Shown: piece by piece, positions 1 to 9,944 of the stretch
Layout: every line of letters begins with the position of its first letter
Numbering within the stretch: position 1 is the first letter of the stretch
Source: Atherinomorus stipes
Lineage: Eukaryota; Chordata; Actinopteri; Atheriniformes; Atherinidae
Length of the DNA: 64,000 nucleotides
Direction of reading: 5' to 3'
Assembly: GCA_023101725.1 (NCBI GenBank)
Contig: JALJCO010013434.1
Location: 496,001-560,000, forward strand
The notes under the pieces: model-generated
What the model was told of the DNA's origin: nothing
The model's database searches: none
Seen by the model: only the letters and a program-made list of their open reading frames with translations
Position numbers and translations under genes: made by a program

Positions 1-464
1 CTATATAAAAAAAAAAAAAAAAAAAAAAACCTCCACAGGTTGTTTGGGGGGTACAGAATGAAAGTACAACATTTCCTAGAAAAATTATATTTAGCCTAAA
101 AATAATTATAAAATAAATTTTTACGGGTTCAATAATGGCATTATATTTATGTCTATAAGCCAATACACGCCGCCATTGCAGGTTGCCAAATACGATCTCT
201 GTGTGGCAACAACATGTTGGGCACAGTTAGGCTGGTACAGAGGGAAACAGTGGAGACGGCGAGTGAAGCAGCTGCTTCAGAGCGCTGGAGATATTGTTAT
301 CTGTTTCTGAGGAGGAGTGACCTGAGAAGAGCAAAACCTGGAGTAAATTTAGGTGAAGACTTCACTAAGTGGACCCATATAAATGTTTTCCACGGCGTCA
401 AAACACAGAAATGGTGACTTTTCTCCTGGATCGGTAAGCTAACTTGTTTGCTAACGTGGCTAAC
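1..464. other. Left-edge non-coding stretch
   Basis: AT-rich sequence beginning with a poly-A run of about 20 bases near position 10. I see no gene, splice-bounded exon or RNA gene here. The right end abuts the LINE fragment. Confidence 0.5.
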
Positions 465-1027
465 GTTTTAGTTCTCACCTGGGGAACAATTAAAAGGCCG
501 GTACCAGAGGACCTCAGGGTCTGCGAGGGTTCATAGTTTAAAAGCAGGTCAGATAAATAAGAAGGCCCAAGACCATTAAGACATTTATAAACCACTAAAA
601 GAACCTTAAAGTCGATCCTGAAACACACGGGGAGCCAATGCAGTGATTTTAAGACTGCCGTAATGTGTTTCCGCCCTCTGGTCCTTGTCAGAACTCGTGC
701 TGCCGAGTTCTGCAATAACTGTAAGCTGGAAACAGACTTTTTAGGAAGACCAGAGAGCAGGGCATTACAGAAATCTAGTCTACTAGAAATAAAAGCATGC
801 ATCAGCACCTCCGTGCTGACAAGAGAGAGAAATGGGCGGACTCTGGCGATGTTTGTAAGATGATAAAATCCTGCCTTAGTGACATTTCTGATATGTGGAA
901 TAAAATTCAGCTCAGAGTCAAAAAGAACACCCAAGTTTCTCACACACTGAGAAGGATAAAAAATTCTGTAATTTTGGTAAAATAATCTCTCTCTCTTGTC
1001 TTCATGTTGAATAACAACATAAAAAAC
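465..1027 (-). mobile_element. L2/CR1-like LINE fragment (reverse transcriptase C-terminal part)
   Basis: Read on the minus strand this encodes the end of a non-LTR reverse transcriptase. Diagnostic stretches include VRNLGVLFDSELNF, AFISSRLDFCNALLSGLPKK, LQNSAARVLTRTRG, LKSLHWLPV and YKCLNGLGPSYLSDLL, a pattern found in L2/CR1-clade LINEs of fish. Homology stops abruptly near 465, where the protein leaves the family pattern just after the VRTKT motif, and near 1,027, so both ends are truncated and no 3' tail is present. A second copy of the family lies at 12,985-14,097 in the opposite orientation. It is a dead fragment, not a host gene. The clade assignment (L2 versus CR1/Rex1) is a judgement from motif memory. 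Confidence 0.8.
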
Positions 1028-2948
1028 TACCATCATGTTGTGATTGGTTTTTGCTGACAAAGCCTTTTACCCTTCAGGAATGAGGCCTTCTGGATGGAGG
1101 GCTGGTTATCAGTTGCAAGCCAATCCGGAATACAAACACTCACGATAATGACAACCGTCCCCACAACAGTTTGCAGACACCATGTCTGAAATGATATATA
1201 TGTATGCACAAGCTTCATTTCAATATTTACAGGCTAAAATTTTAGCCATGGCTTGATTTTTTTTTTTTTTTTACCAGGGGTAAAAATCCACGGGTTTAAA
1301 ATCATTCACAGGCTTCATTTCAGATACTTCTATAGTATTCACCTCCTCCCACCCTGTACAGGAAGTGAGTGAAATAAATGTCACAGAAAATATCAGTGGC
1401 TATAAAAAGGCTCAACCAACACACTCACAGATGGAATTCTGTTTCACCCAGTCATGACTCTGTGGGCTAGAAATGTGATTTTTCCTCTTATGAAACCCTT
1501 GAGGTGTTTGCCTCAAAGGCAACACATTTGTCGCCTCCAGCCATCTTCCTCGCTGATGGAGGGCTCACAGGCATTCTGACAGGCAGCACAGGAACCCACC
1601 TTTCTCTCCTGTTCACCATCACCGCTTTAATCAGCTCTAAAATCCCTTCTGTCCCACCAGTCCATGTGAATAAATGTCAGCCCAATCACAGCCACCCTAT
1701 ATTTAATTCACAAATCACAGTCATAAAATATTCACACAGGGGATGAAGATGAAAGACCAGTTCACAAGTGGCAGCGGGTCAGTGGTGAGTGGACAACTCT
1801 TTGTATTTGCCAAGAAAAAGGCAGATTAGATGAGAAACAGAGGATGGATAAGAGCAACTGACATGGCCAATCAAACCATGTAGTTCACCTTGAAAAGACC
1901 TCCTGCTGCTTTCAAGGCAACAATCGTGACAGCTTACAGTTTGAAGAGAGGTGCTAAGAAAGTCCCAGGGGGGAGGTGAGAAGTCAGATAAATAATGAGG
2001 AAGAAGAAGACGAGATGTGGGTATAGGTTAAGTAGAAATAGAGCAAGAATAAAAGCAAAATCTGCAATGAAAGGTGGTGAGCAGAATGCTAAATTCCTAT
2101 GATTCATGTCTACATTCAGACAAAGCAGAGTTCTGCAGCTAACCGCAGAGCGTGAGGGGTCGGGCGGCATCAATCAGATACATGCAGAGGTAGGAGGAGG
2201 AGGAGGAAAATAATCAAGGAGGTGAAAGAACGAATAAGAAAAAAAACAGCGATGAGATTTGGGCGAGATGAAAGCAGGAGGTGTGTGCGTAAGTGAGGGC
2301 CAATATGGAGATGTCAGCACTCTTAAACTCAGAAGACAGCACTTTCCTTCCATCAGGCAGCCGTTCTGTCAAGTCCACTGGGACAGAACGGAGCCTGTGC
2401 AAGCCCGCCAACTGGCCCACGATGAAGGCCATATATATTACATGCCCTGCCCACACAACACTAGCTCAAAACCAAGGTAGAAGGTAGCTGAGAGTCAGCA
2501 TTAAAAAGTCAAAAACTTTGGTGTGGAGTAAAAGGAAACAACCTGACACGTCAGAGTAACTGTAATCCAGGATGAAAAACTGTGGCTTTTTTCAGTCAGC
2601 ATGGCAAAAACACACCCAGTGATTTAAAAAAAATACATCAGGGTGCGACAGCTGGTAAGTCCTGCTCAACTTCTAGAAAAATAAAAAGAAGCTTTAAATG
2701 CTTGACAATGGCAAAGGGCTGATTTAAGCACTGATGCTGAAATTACTGTGCTCAGCAGAGGGCTGCTGACTGACCAGTTGTCCCAAACAACAGTTAAACA
2801 CAGATGAAACAGGGAAAAAACTCGGGCATATCACCTTGCTGAAACCACGGTCCTTTAAGCTGATTTCATTACTGAGCTTAAAGTTGGGTGGGATGTATGG
2901 TCCCTTTCCAAGCCAAAGACATCTGAAGCAGAAGAAAAGAGCACTTAC
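1028..2948. other. Non-coding stretch, nothing recognised
   Basis: AT-rich intergenic or intronic DNA. Short open frames on both strands lack splice borders with consistent phase and match no family I know. It could be intron or 3' UTR of a leftward gene starting near 5.45 kb, but nothing in the sequence proves this. Confidence 0.4.
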
Positions 2949-3146
2949 TGTATCTGAGCCCTCCCCTTTATGGCCCATCAGCAGTTTTCTTTCCAATAAG
3001 CGAACTGGACTCAGCTTCTTTCCACTTCTGGTAATTCTAAACAAGTTAATAGACTTGGGCCGAAGGGTTGCTGTTGCTAAGGGTCTTTCTCTGAGCTCAG
3101 ATGGAGCAGCCACAATAAATCTGGTCCCTGACTCAGATGCCAAAGG
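2949..3146 (-). other. Exon-like open segment, unidentified
   Basis: On the minus strand a 198-bp segment is fully open (66 codons). It is preceded by an AG acceptor at 3,147-3,148 and followed by a strong GTAAGT donor at 2,948. It starts and ends in phase 0. The translation begins PLASESGTRFIVAAP and ends GHKGEGSDT; it is rich in Arg, Lys, Leu and Ser and matches no family I recognise. The opposite strand is also open, which weakens the coding case. The polypyrimidine tract is poor. Together with the segment at 3,614-3,719 and the promoter-like block at 5.3-5.55 kb it could belong to a leftward gene, or it could be a chance open frame. Confidence 0.2.
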
Positions 3147-3613
3147 CTGATAGAATATTTTGATGGTTATTCCTCAACAAGAAATCAACAACATCTCGCC
3201 TCACTTGTTAAGGTTAAAGGCCCACACTGACTTTTTTATGTCTCCTCTGTGCTGATATGAAAGTTTTCCTCCCTCGTGGTCCAACTGCTTTACGCTCAGT
3301 GCAATGCAGCTATTATTCCACAGGCAACACACAGAAGTATCACAAAACACACAGGTGATTTCCTCCGCCAAACTTGCGCATAAAAAAGTCATTTCAGAGC
3401 TGCGCAGCATGACATTTAAATTACACCTGTCAGAATGATGCAGCAAAGACACATCAGTGATTTCACCTCCTCACTCAGCTGATTTTAAACATTGGCTGAA
3501 CAATGCAATAAAGCAGGCACCTTGGTGGGCAGCAGAGAGTAAATGATATCAGATATCACAGCTAATAACAGAGATTGGCAGTGACACAGAGAGATAGCTG
3601 AGTGGCGGAGAAC

Positions 3614-3719
3614 CTGATTCTCTAATGTGCTCCCTCTAATGTCGTACATCCTGTCATGTGTGCGAGGAGGGCTTGTGGGTGATCCCACCAAGGGTTTTTC
3701 TTTCATTGTCATCTCTTCT
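3614..3719 (-). other. Exon-like segment with ATG, unidentified
   Basis: A minus-strand segment follows a TAATTAG acceptor. It contains ATG at 3,712 and stays open to a weak possible donor (CAG|GTTCTC) at 3,613. The peptide would start MTMKEKPLVGSPTSPPRTHD. If joined to 2,949-3,146 the phase (0) fits. No family is recognised and the donor is poor, so this is speculative. Confidence 0.13.
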
Positions 3720-5341
3720 CTAATTACAGGTCATCACATGATGAGATTGTCAGTTTCCTGTCAGGTAGTATGATCTGCATACCTATCTGGATTGGCTTGA
3801 TGAGAGTGGTCAGTAAAAGGAAGACAGCCATGGGCCATGTGGTTTAGCCTTTGATCAGGGAGTTTCACCTTTGTTACCTTAGATTATGACTTTTTTAAAG
3901 TCAGGTTACACATTTTACTCAAATTCTGCTTGGAATATCTGGTGTCTTTGTAGGAGCAGAGACGTATTTCCCTGAGGCAAGCTGCCTCGAGAACAAGAGC
4001 TTAGAGAGTGTACTGTCCATAAGGGGGAAATGCCTCATTTTGCTATTCATAACAGTTAAAAAAATTATTAAGATTTGTTGTTGTTCATATTCCACTTCTT
4101 CACCCCATTTCATGAAATTCAGTCCTGCCTATGTTGTTTACAGACAGGCAAACAAACAGCAGCTGTATCTCAGCTCTCTCTCACCTCAGCGAGTATCCTT
4201 ACATTCATTATGCTGAGAGAACCCGGACCTCAATCAAATTCCTGATTGTAAAACTTAGATCGCTCATTACAGCTAACAAATGAATTATTCAGCAGTTGTC
4301 TATGTAAGGCGAGACAACACAGAATAAGAGGAGCTCTGGTGCATCCAACGCCTGGCACAGAACAGGTGGGTAAATAACACACATCCATGGCCAGAAACTT
4401 CATCCAATTACACAATCAGTGTAAGGAGTTGATCACAGATAGCGTGCAGATGATGGACTGACAACGCAATTTTCTTATCAAAATCACCCGCAAACCTGAA
4501 AGAGCTGATTTAATTTAAAACACATCATGAAGGAAGACTTGATTTTTTTTTTCTCTGTGACTGACAGCTTTAAATTGAATCTACCTGCGTTCTGCAAGCT
4601 GTATGCATTTATGAGACAGTTATAATCTGTAGGGGGGTTAGCAGGAAAAAATGGCCCATTATAGCTCAACTTATGTTTTCTGAAGGTGACTTGCTTGGGG
4701 CTAAAACGGGGGGAAAGAGAGTTTTATGTGTGCATATTAACCAATACACACAGATTTGATCTGTCAACTTAATTTAAAGTTTTTAATAAGATTTATTTGT
4801 TATATGGCTGCCACAGTAACTCTGATCTGATGACCTTCTTGAATGAAGGAAGAAAAGCAAGTGGTTTTATGTCAGCGAAATAAAATAAAAAATAACAATA
4901 GAAAAAAAAACACATCAGTCAGTCATTTGAGACTAATTTTGTGTATGTGTGCGCGATTTCCTTAACTCGTTTGAACTTTTAAGTTAGACACATCTTTATT
5001 TCAAGCCCTCTATTTATTTCTAAAACATCAGAAGCATTTACTGCTGTTCTTTGGCAGAAAGATTGTGATCAGCTAATAGTGATTTGGCAGACTGGACTGA
5101 GCTACAAAAGGACAAAGCATCTGGAGCGAGAGGATAACTTCTAAAGTTTGGCAGTAATTACCAGAAACGACGGCTGACTTCTAACCTTCACACCTAAAAG
5201 GCGCAGTGACGCGCATGTCATGCAAGCTCTCATCACCCCTTTCAGCATTATGCTTTTTAAAAACATAATCTGACTTAAATAGTGCTGTTTTAAAAACAGA
5301 CATCGCAAACGTTGTGTTTCTACCCATCATGTTGTACCAAC
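3720..5341. other. Non-coding stretch, possibly intron
   Basis: No recognisable gene or repeat family. If the GC-rich block to its right is a leftward first exon, this stretch would be its first intron. Confidence 0.35.
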
Positions 5342-5555
5342 CTGACGAAGGTGTCCGATAACTGCGAGTCCTCTGTGTCCGAGCAACTTTGAGATGCGCT
5401 CGTCTCTCCTCCGCCTCCTCCTGCACCTCCGTCTCAGCTGCTGTGCGCCGCTAAAGTCCGGGACACGAGTGCAGGAAGGCATCGGCTCTTAAAGCCCCCC
5501 CCCCCCCCCACACTCCGGCCTCTCCCTCGGAGGCGCGCAGCCAATCACAAAGGTA
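5342..5555 (-). promoter_or_regulatory. GC-rich promoter and possible 5' non-coding exon pointing left
   Basis: This is the only CpG-dense island-like block in the first 25 kb. On the minus strand it carries, in order, an ATTGG (reverse CCAAT box, 5,541-5,545), a G14 run (5,496-5,509), a TTTAAG TATA-like element (5,485-5,495) and about 120 bp of GC-rich sequence. That sequence ends in CGTCAG followed by a GTTGGT donor at 5,341. This order fits a promoter plus first exon of a gene transcribed leftwards. No clear start codon leads into a long frame inside it, so the exon would be mostly 5' UTR. The gene is not identified. Confidence 0.35.
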
Positions 5556-5816
5556 GCCTCCATACAACTGTTCCTTCACAACACAGCTGATAAAAGCTGT
5601 GTGCACACACAAAAGGACACTTGTGTGAATGCATCCGGATGGACTCAAGTTCAGACACCCTCAAATAAATTATGTTTGATGTTACATGGATTTTTGTTTC
5701 AGTGCACTGAAAATCAGTTCAACTGGAAACAGTTTGGCAAAGCAAATTTCATACAAAAGAAACAGACAACAGAATACAGTGAGTTACACTGATACATGAA
5801 TGGGAAATATTCTATC

Positions 5817-6020
5817 ACCAATGCAAAACATTACCTCTGCCAAGGAGGTAATGTTTTGCATTGGTTAGTTTGTCTGTCTGACTGTCTGTCTGTCAGCAAC
5901 TTTACGGAAAAAAGTGCTGGACGGATTGACCTGAAATTTTCACCAGCCATGTGCCTCAGCCCAAGGATGAACCTATTAGATTTTGGTGGTGATCTGGATC
6001 ACCTTCTGGATCCACGAATT
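5817..6020. repeat. Interspersed repeat with terminal perfect hairpin
   Basis: The segment starts with a perfect 21-bp inverted repeat (5,817-5,837 and 5,845-5,865, 7-nt loop). It continues into a motif series common in fish genomic repeats: GTCTGTCTGTCAGCAACTTTACGG, then GGACGGATTGACCTGAAATTTTCA, then GATCTGGATCACCTTCTGGATCC. I recognise the type as an interspersed repeat but cannot name the family with certainty. There is no coding capacity. Confidence 0.5.
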
Positions 6021-8757
6021 TTTTGAAGGATTCTTTATCATTGTGGCCATGTTGGAAAGGCTGTTGAGGCGTGAGTGCCCCCTTGTGGCAGAAGTGTGCA
6101 GCTGCGCTACTGAGCACATGATTGTCAGGACGCAGAAATTAAACTTATGAGCAGCAGTGAGCACGAGGAGAGAAGACTGTTGGACAGACTTCTAGCCAGC
6201 TGAATATGGTGAACTGTGTACGTGAAGAACTGTAAGTAACTAGTTGTATTTCTGTCTGAACAGGATGTTTATGTAGCCTTTAATGCTATTTAGCTGATTT
6301 GCTTATTCTGAAGTGTTCCTCCATTCACCATGTGCTTTTTTATGGTATTAAGCAAGCTGACCTGTTATATACCAGTTACTGTTACTTTTAGCCTTCAACA
6401 CATATGCATGTTTAGTCCTAACTGTAAGGGATTTATCAGTAATAATTAATACCTTGAATGTGTTTATTTGCCGAACAAATGTTCCTCATGGCTTTGTATT
6501 TCTGTTTACAGACCACTCTTACTTACATCCAGCATTCACCTTAACTAGCCCTGAAATTCCTCCCCTATAAGCCTGTTGTTTGTTGCAGTACTGTGCTGTT
6601 GTAATTAAGAGTGACCAGTAAAGACAGTTTATTGTACAAGCGAGTCCTGTGTGTTCTGACCGACACCCCATGGTGAACATCAAACCTCCTTACCAACGCC
6701 CAAACAGTCTTACATGAACATCACCCCAAGAGGCCAAGTTTTGGGAATTTTTCCAAAAACTCCATACAAATGGCCTGAGTGTTTGATAAAAAATTACAAG
6801 AAAGGATCTCAATGAGTTCTATAATGTTTCAAAAGTTGATCTGGATCTTGAGAAAATTCCGGATACTATGATCCAGAACACACAAATATAAGGGAGTTGA
6901 GCTGCTTGACCACAGTTTAAACATAGGAAAAACAAATGCATGAAGAAGTTTTTTTGAAATCATGTTGAGTCATTAGTCCCCTTATTCTAGATATATTCTC
7001 TGGATGGTAAAACGCTGATTTGTTTATTTCTTTATTTAAAGGTTAAAATTTTGCTCTAAATTCACACCAAGATTTCTGTTTGCAAATAACCTTAAAAATG
7101 AAACATATTATTTTGGGTTATGCATGTATACCTCGACTCCTGTCTCCTTCTTACAGTTCATGTGGCTTTTCTATTTCTGTCCATAAGTCATTTGAGCAAG
7201 AAAGTAGCTTGTTTCACACCTTCTCCTTTCCCTCAGAGACAGCTTGATGCACCTTAAAATGGTGACAGGTTATAACACCAAAAACTTTTTTTTTCCTTCA
7301 AACTCCTTGACTGACATCTGATGCAAACTTAGTGACAAGCCCAATAAGATCTTTTACAAAAAAAAAAACACACACACACACACACACAAAAAAAGCAAAA
7401 TCAGGTTTTATTATATGTACTGCGACAAAATCTGAAGAATCTAATGTTATCTTTGAAGCTGATTTGATGCATGGACCTGAAGTTTTAGAATGGGTTTGGT
7501 AAACTGCTTCATTGATATGTGGCTGTTATGCATTCAATTTAATCACATGATTTTTGCAAGTAACGCACTTCTGGTGAACAAAGTGGTGGTTAAACAAACC
7601 AACACATGCGGATTTCTTTACTATAGCTTCAGTTGAAGCTCCCAAATAGTAGCTCTTCATATAGAATCTCTCAGCTTTTATGTTAGCTTAATTCAGCATT
7701 TATTAATTGATTGCATGTTTGTTGCCATTTTTTTGCAATTTAGTTTTCTTATAAAAGCCTTATTTTATTTATTAACAGTAACATCTTAATCAAAATTTAA
7801 AAGAACAATTGAACACAGACCTACAACACTTTTGGCCCCCAACCCCAACCCCCCGTCCCCCAACTCTTTCCATTACTCTCATCCCTTTCACACTGGCCAA
7901 TGGGTGGAAAAAGCTAAAGCCAGACCAATTCTAGTTGGCAATGTTTACACGAGTGCTCTTGTATGCTGTGTTTCAATAAAGTTTTTTGGCAAACCAAAAT
8001 ATTAACCAAATTTCAGAGGTAAAGAAAGAATATCAGGAAAATGAAAAAGATTTGGGTAAAAGTGGAGATGGACGTGGTGTTGCACGTCCATCTTTCCAGC
8101 TGGACATGTAGCAGCTGCTACAAATGAGACCAAGTACCATCTCCCCTGCCTGACATGATGAAGACAGCCGGTTTGCTACAGACCACCTGTTAATAATAAA
8201 GTCCAGTTTACAGAGGCCAATCAAGCTTTTGCATCACTGATTTAGAGTAAAACTTGAAAACTTGAATGTTGCTGCATTGTAATGGTGCCTGGCAACTGAT
8301 CTACATTTTGGCAAGCAATTTATCCTAACATCTTGTGAAATTTGCTCAGTCATCAAAATATAGCTTGTTGTTTGGGAAACTGGAGGTTATAATGGAATCT
8401 GACAACTTAACCATTAACTCTCAGAAGGAAACTTCCAAGTTGTTGATGTTTACATCCATGGAATAAATTTGGTTTTGGTTAAACTCCTGTAAACTGGTGC
8501 AGCCAGTAAGCATTGAAGTTCTGAGACTCAAGAACAGAACCAAAGCCAGGACCAATACTATGTCTGTGTGAAAGTACTATTTGTGTACCTCATCTGTACC
8601 ACCGCACGTCTTGTCTTCTGACTACTTCCCTTCCTTCTCTTTTAGTGTGCCTCAAGTCTTTCTTGAAGCTTGACTACATGGTGTACCCATCAAAATAAAG
8701 CCCCGCCCCTTCTAGAGATTCTGATCTCCCCAACAGGTGTTCCCATTTCTCATTCAC
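6021..8757. other. Non-coding stretch with a short CA microsatellite
   Basis: AT-rich intergenic DNA. A (CA)n run preceded by poly-A lies near 7,359-7,389. No gene or exon with convincing splice borders is seen. The minus-strand short frame near 8.0-8.2 kb matches nothing known. Confidence 0.45.
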
Positions 8758-9944
8758 TATAACTGTGTCTCAATTCAGAGTTTGTACACTTGCAGGGTGT
8801 GGGGACTAACAGCTTACTGTTTGTGAAAAGAGACAGCCTAGCCTATGAGAATTTCCCATAGTGCTCCAGTCCCCTGGTGTCCATCTGCAGATGTGACAGC
8901 TAATGCTGGTATTCTTCCCACTAATTCCTTCAGATATATTGTAAAAACTAAACGGAGCTGGACATTTTATGTTTTTATTTACCTATTGTTACCTAAATGT
9001 TAACGCCGCATTAGCCGGTTGTTAACATTGTTCTCTTATTCTGTAACTGAATAATGTCAAAATGCATTTTCTGAGGCAAAAATGTCCAATTTAATGCCAG
9101 AGTTGGTAATCCTGTTCAAAAACACTTTTTGTTATACTGGATGAAATGGTCCTTTCATTCTGAGAGTAGTCACTACATTATTAATTAAAAAGTAAGGAAA
9201 AAAATCAGACTTCTGTGAGAGCTGCTGGTCTGTAAAAACTCTGACCAATCCCTGCCATCTGCACTGCATGGCAAGGATTGGCCATTCGCACTGTATAGAA
9301 AGAACTAATCAGATGCCTTTGTGTGATGGGGGCTCAAACCTGGGTTCTCCGCGCCAAAGCCCGCAACATTTCCACTAGGCTACCCACTCCCCCAACCTTA
9401 CCAACCTGCTTATGAACAATGAGCAGGAATGAAGGTTCACGAGCAGGAAGAATGTGCAGGAGCTCGTGAGCATTCATTCCTGCACTCTGGAGGTGTGGCT
9501 TTGAGCAGGTGTTATGCAGTGTGTTTATCAAAATGTAGCTTGCTCAAACCGTTTTCTCAGGATCGCCAACCCCAGCTTTAAGCTTGACCACATATGTCAT
9601 ATTGTTGACAGTCTTATTTTTTAAATTTTTGTCAGAGGCCAACTGATGTGTCTAGCCAGTAAACATTCATTTAACATTTGAAAATACATGAATATATCAA
9701 ATATTACACTCTGAGCTCTGCAGCTTATTTCCTGCCAGCTTGTGTGCAATGAATTCTGGGAGAATGAGGCTGCAGAGGATATATTAGCAGTGGCCTGCTT
9801 GCTGATTGGATTGCAGATATGTCAGCTGGATTTGAAGGCGCCTTAAATGTGACATTGCTTGGCGCTCTACTGTAATGTACTGTATGTTAGCCAACAAACC
9901 TGCATGTCAAAGTGTGCAGACCCTGAACTGAGACACAGCTTATA
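8758..9944. mobile_element. Non-autonomous DNA transposon with ~34-bp TIRs
   Basis: The ends are imperfect inverted repeats. The left reads TATAACTGTGTCTCAATTCAG and continues to about 8,791; the reverse complement of the right end (about 9,911-9,944) reads TATAAGCTGTGTCTCAGTTCAG and continues in parallel. No transposase frame is visible. A tRNA-like SINE unit lies inside. The superfamily is not assigned because target duplications are unclear. Confidence 0.55.
9240..9412 (-). mobile_element. tRNA-derived SINE-like unit
   Basis: On the minus strand a pol III-like A box (TGGGTAGCCTAGTGG, about 9,372-9,386) is followed by GAGAACC and a B-box-like GGTTTGAGCCCC (9,329-9,340). The spacing suits a tRNA-derived promoter. 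Downstream is a hairpin with arms 9,245-9,258 and 9,268-9,281 (13/14 paired). It is a SINE-like relic rather than a functional tRNA, because the acceptor stem cannot be closed. The outer limits are approximate. Confidence 0.4.

Noticed and set aside
5451..5648. Minus-strand frame in the GC-rich block as a small protein
   Set aside because: Composition is that of a promoter or 5' UTR, and the frame runs across the poly-C tract and the presumed TATA-like element.
7359..7389. CRISPR-like or other regular array
   Set aside because: It is only poly-A plus a CA dinucleotide repeat. No array of spaced repeats exists anywhere in the window.
9329..9386. Functional tRNA gene
   Set aside because: A/B-box-like words are present but no complete cloverleaf with a paired acceptor stem can be drawn; called SINE-like.
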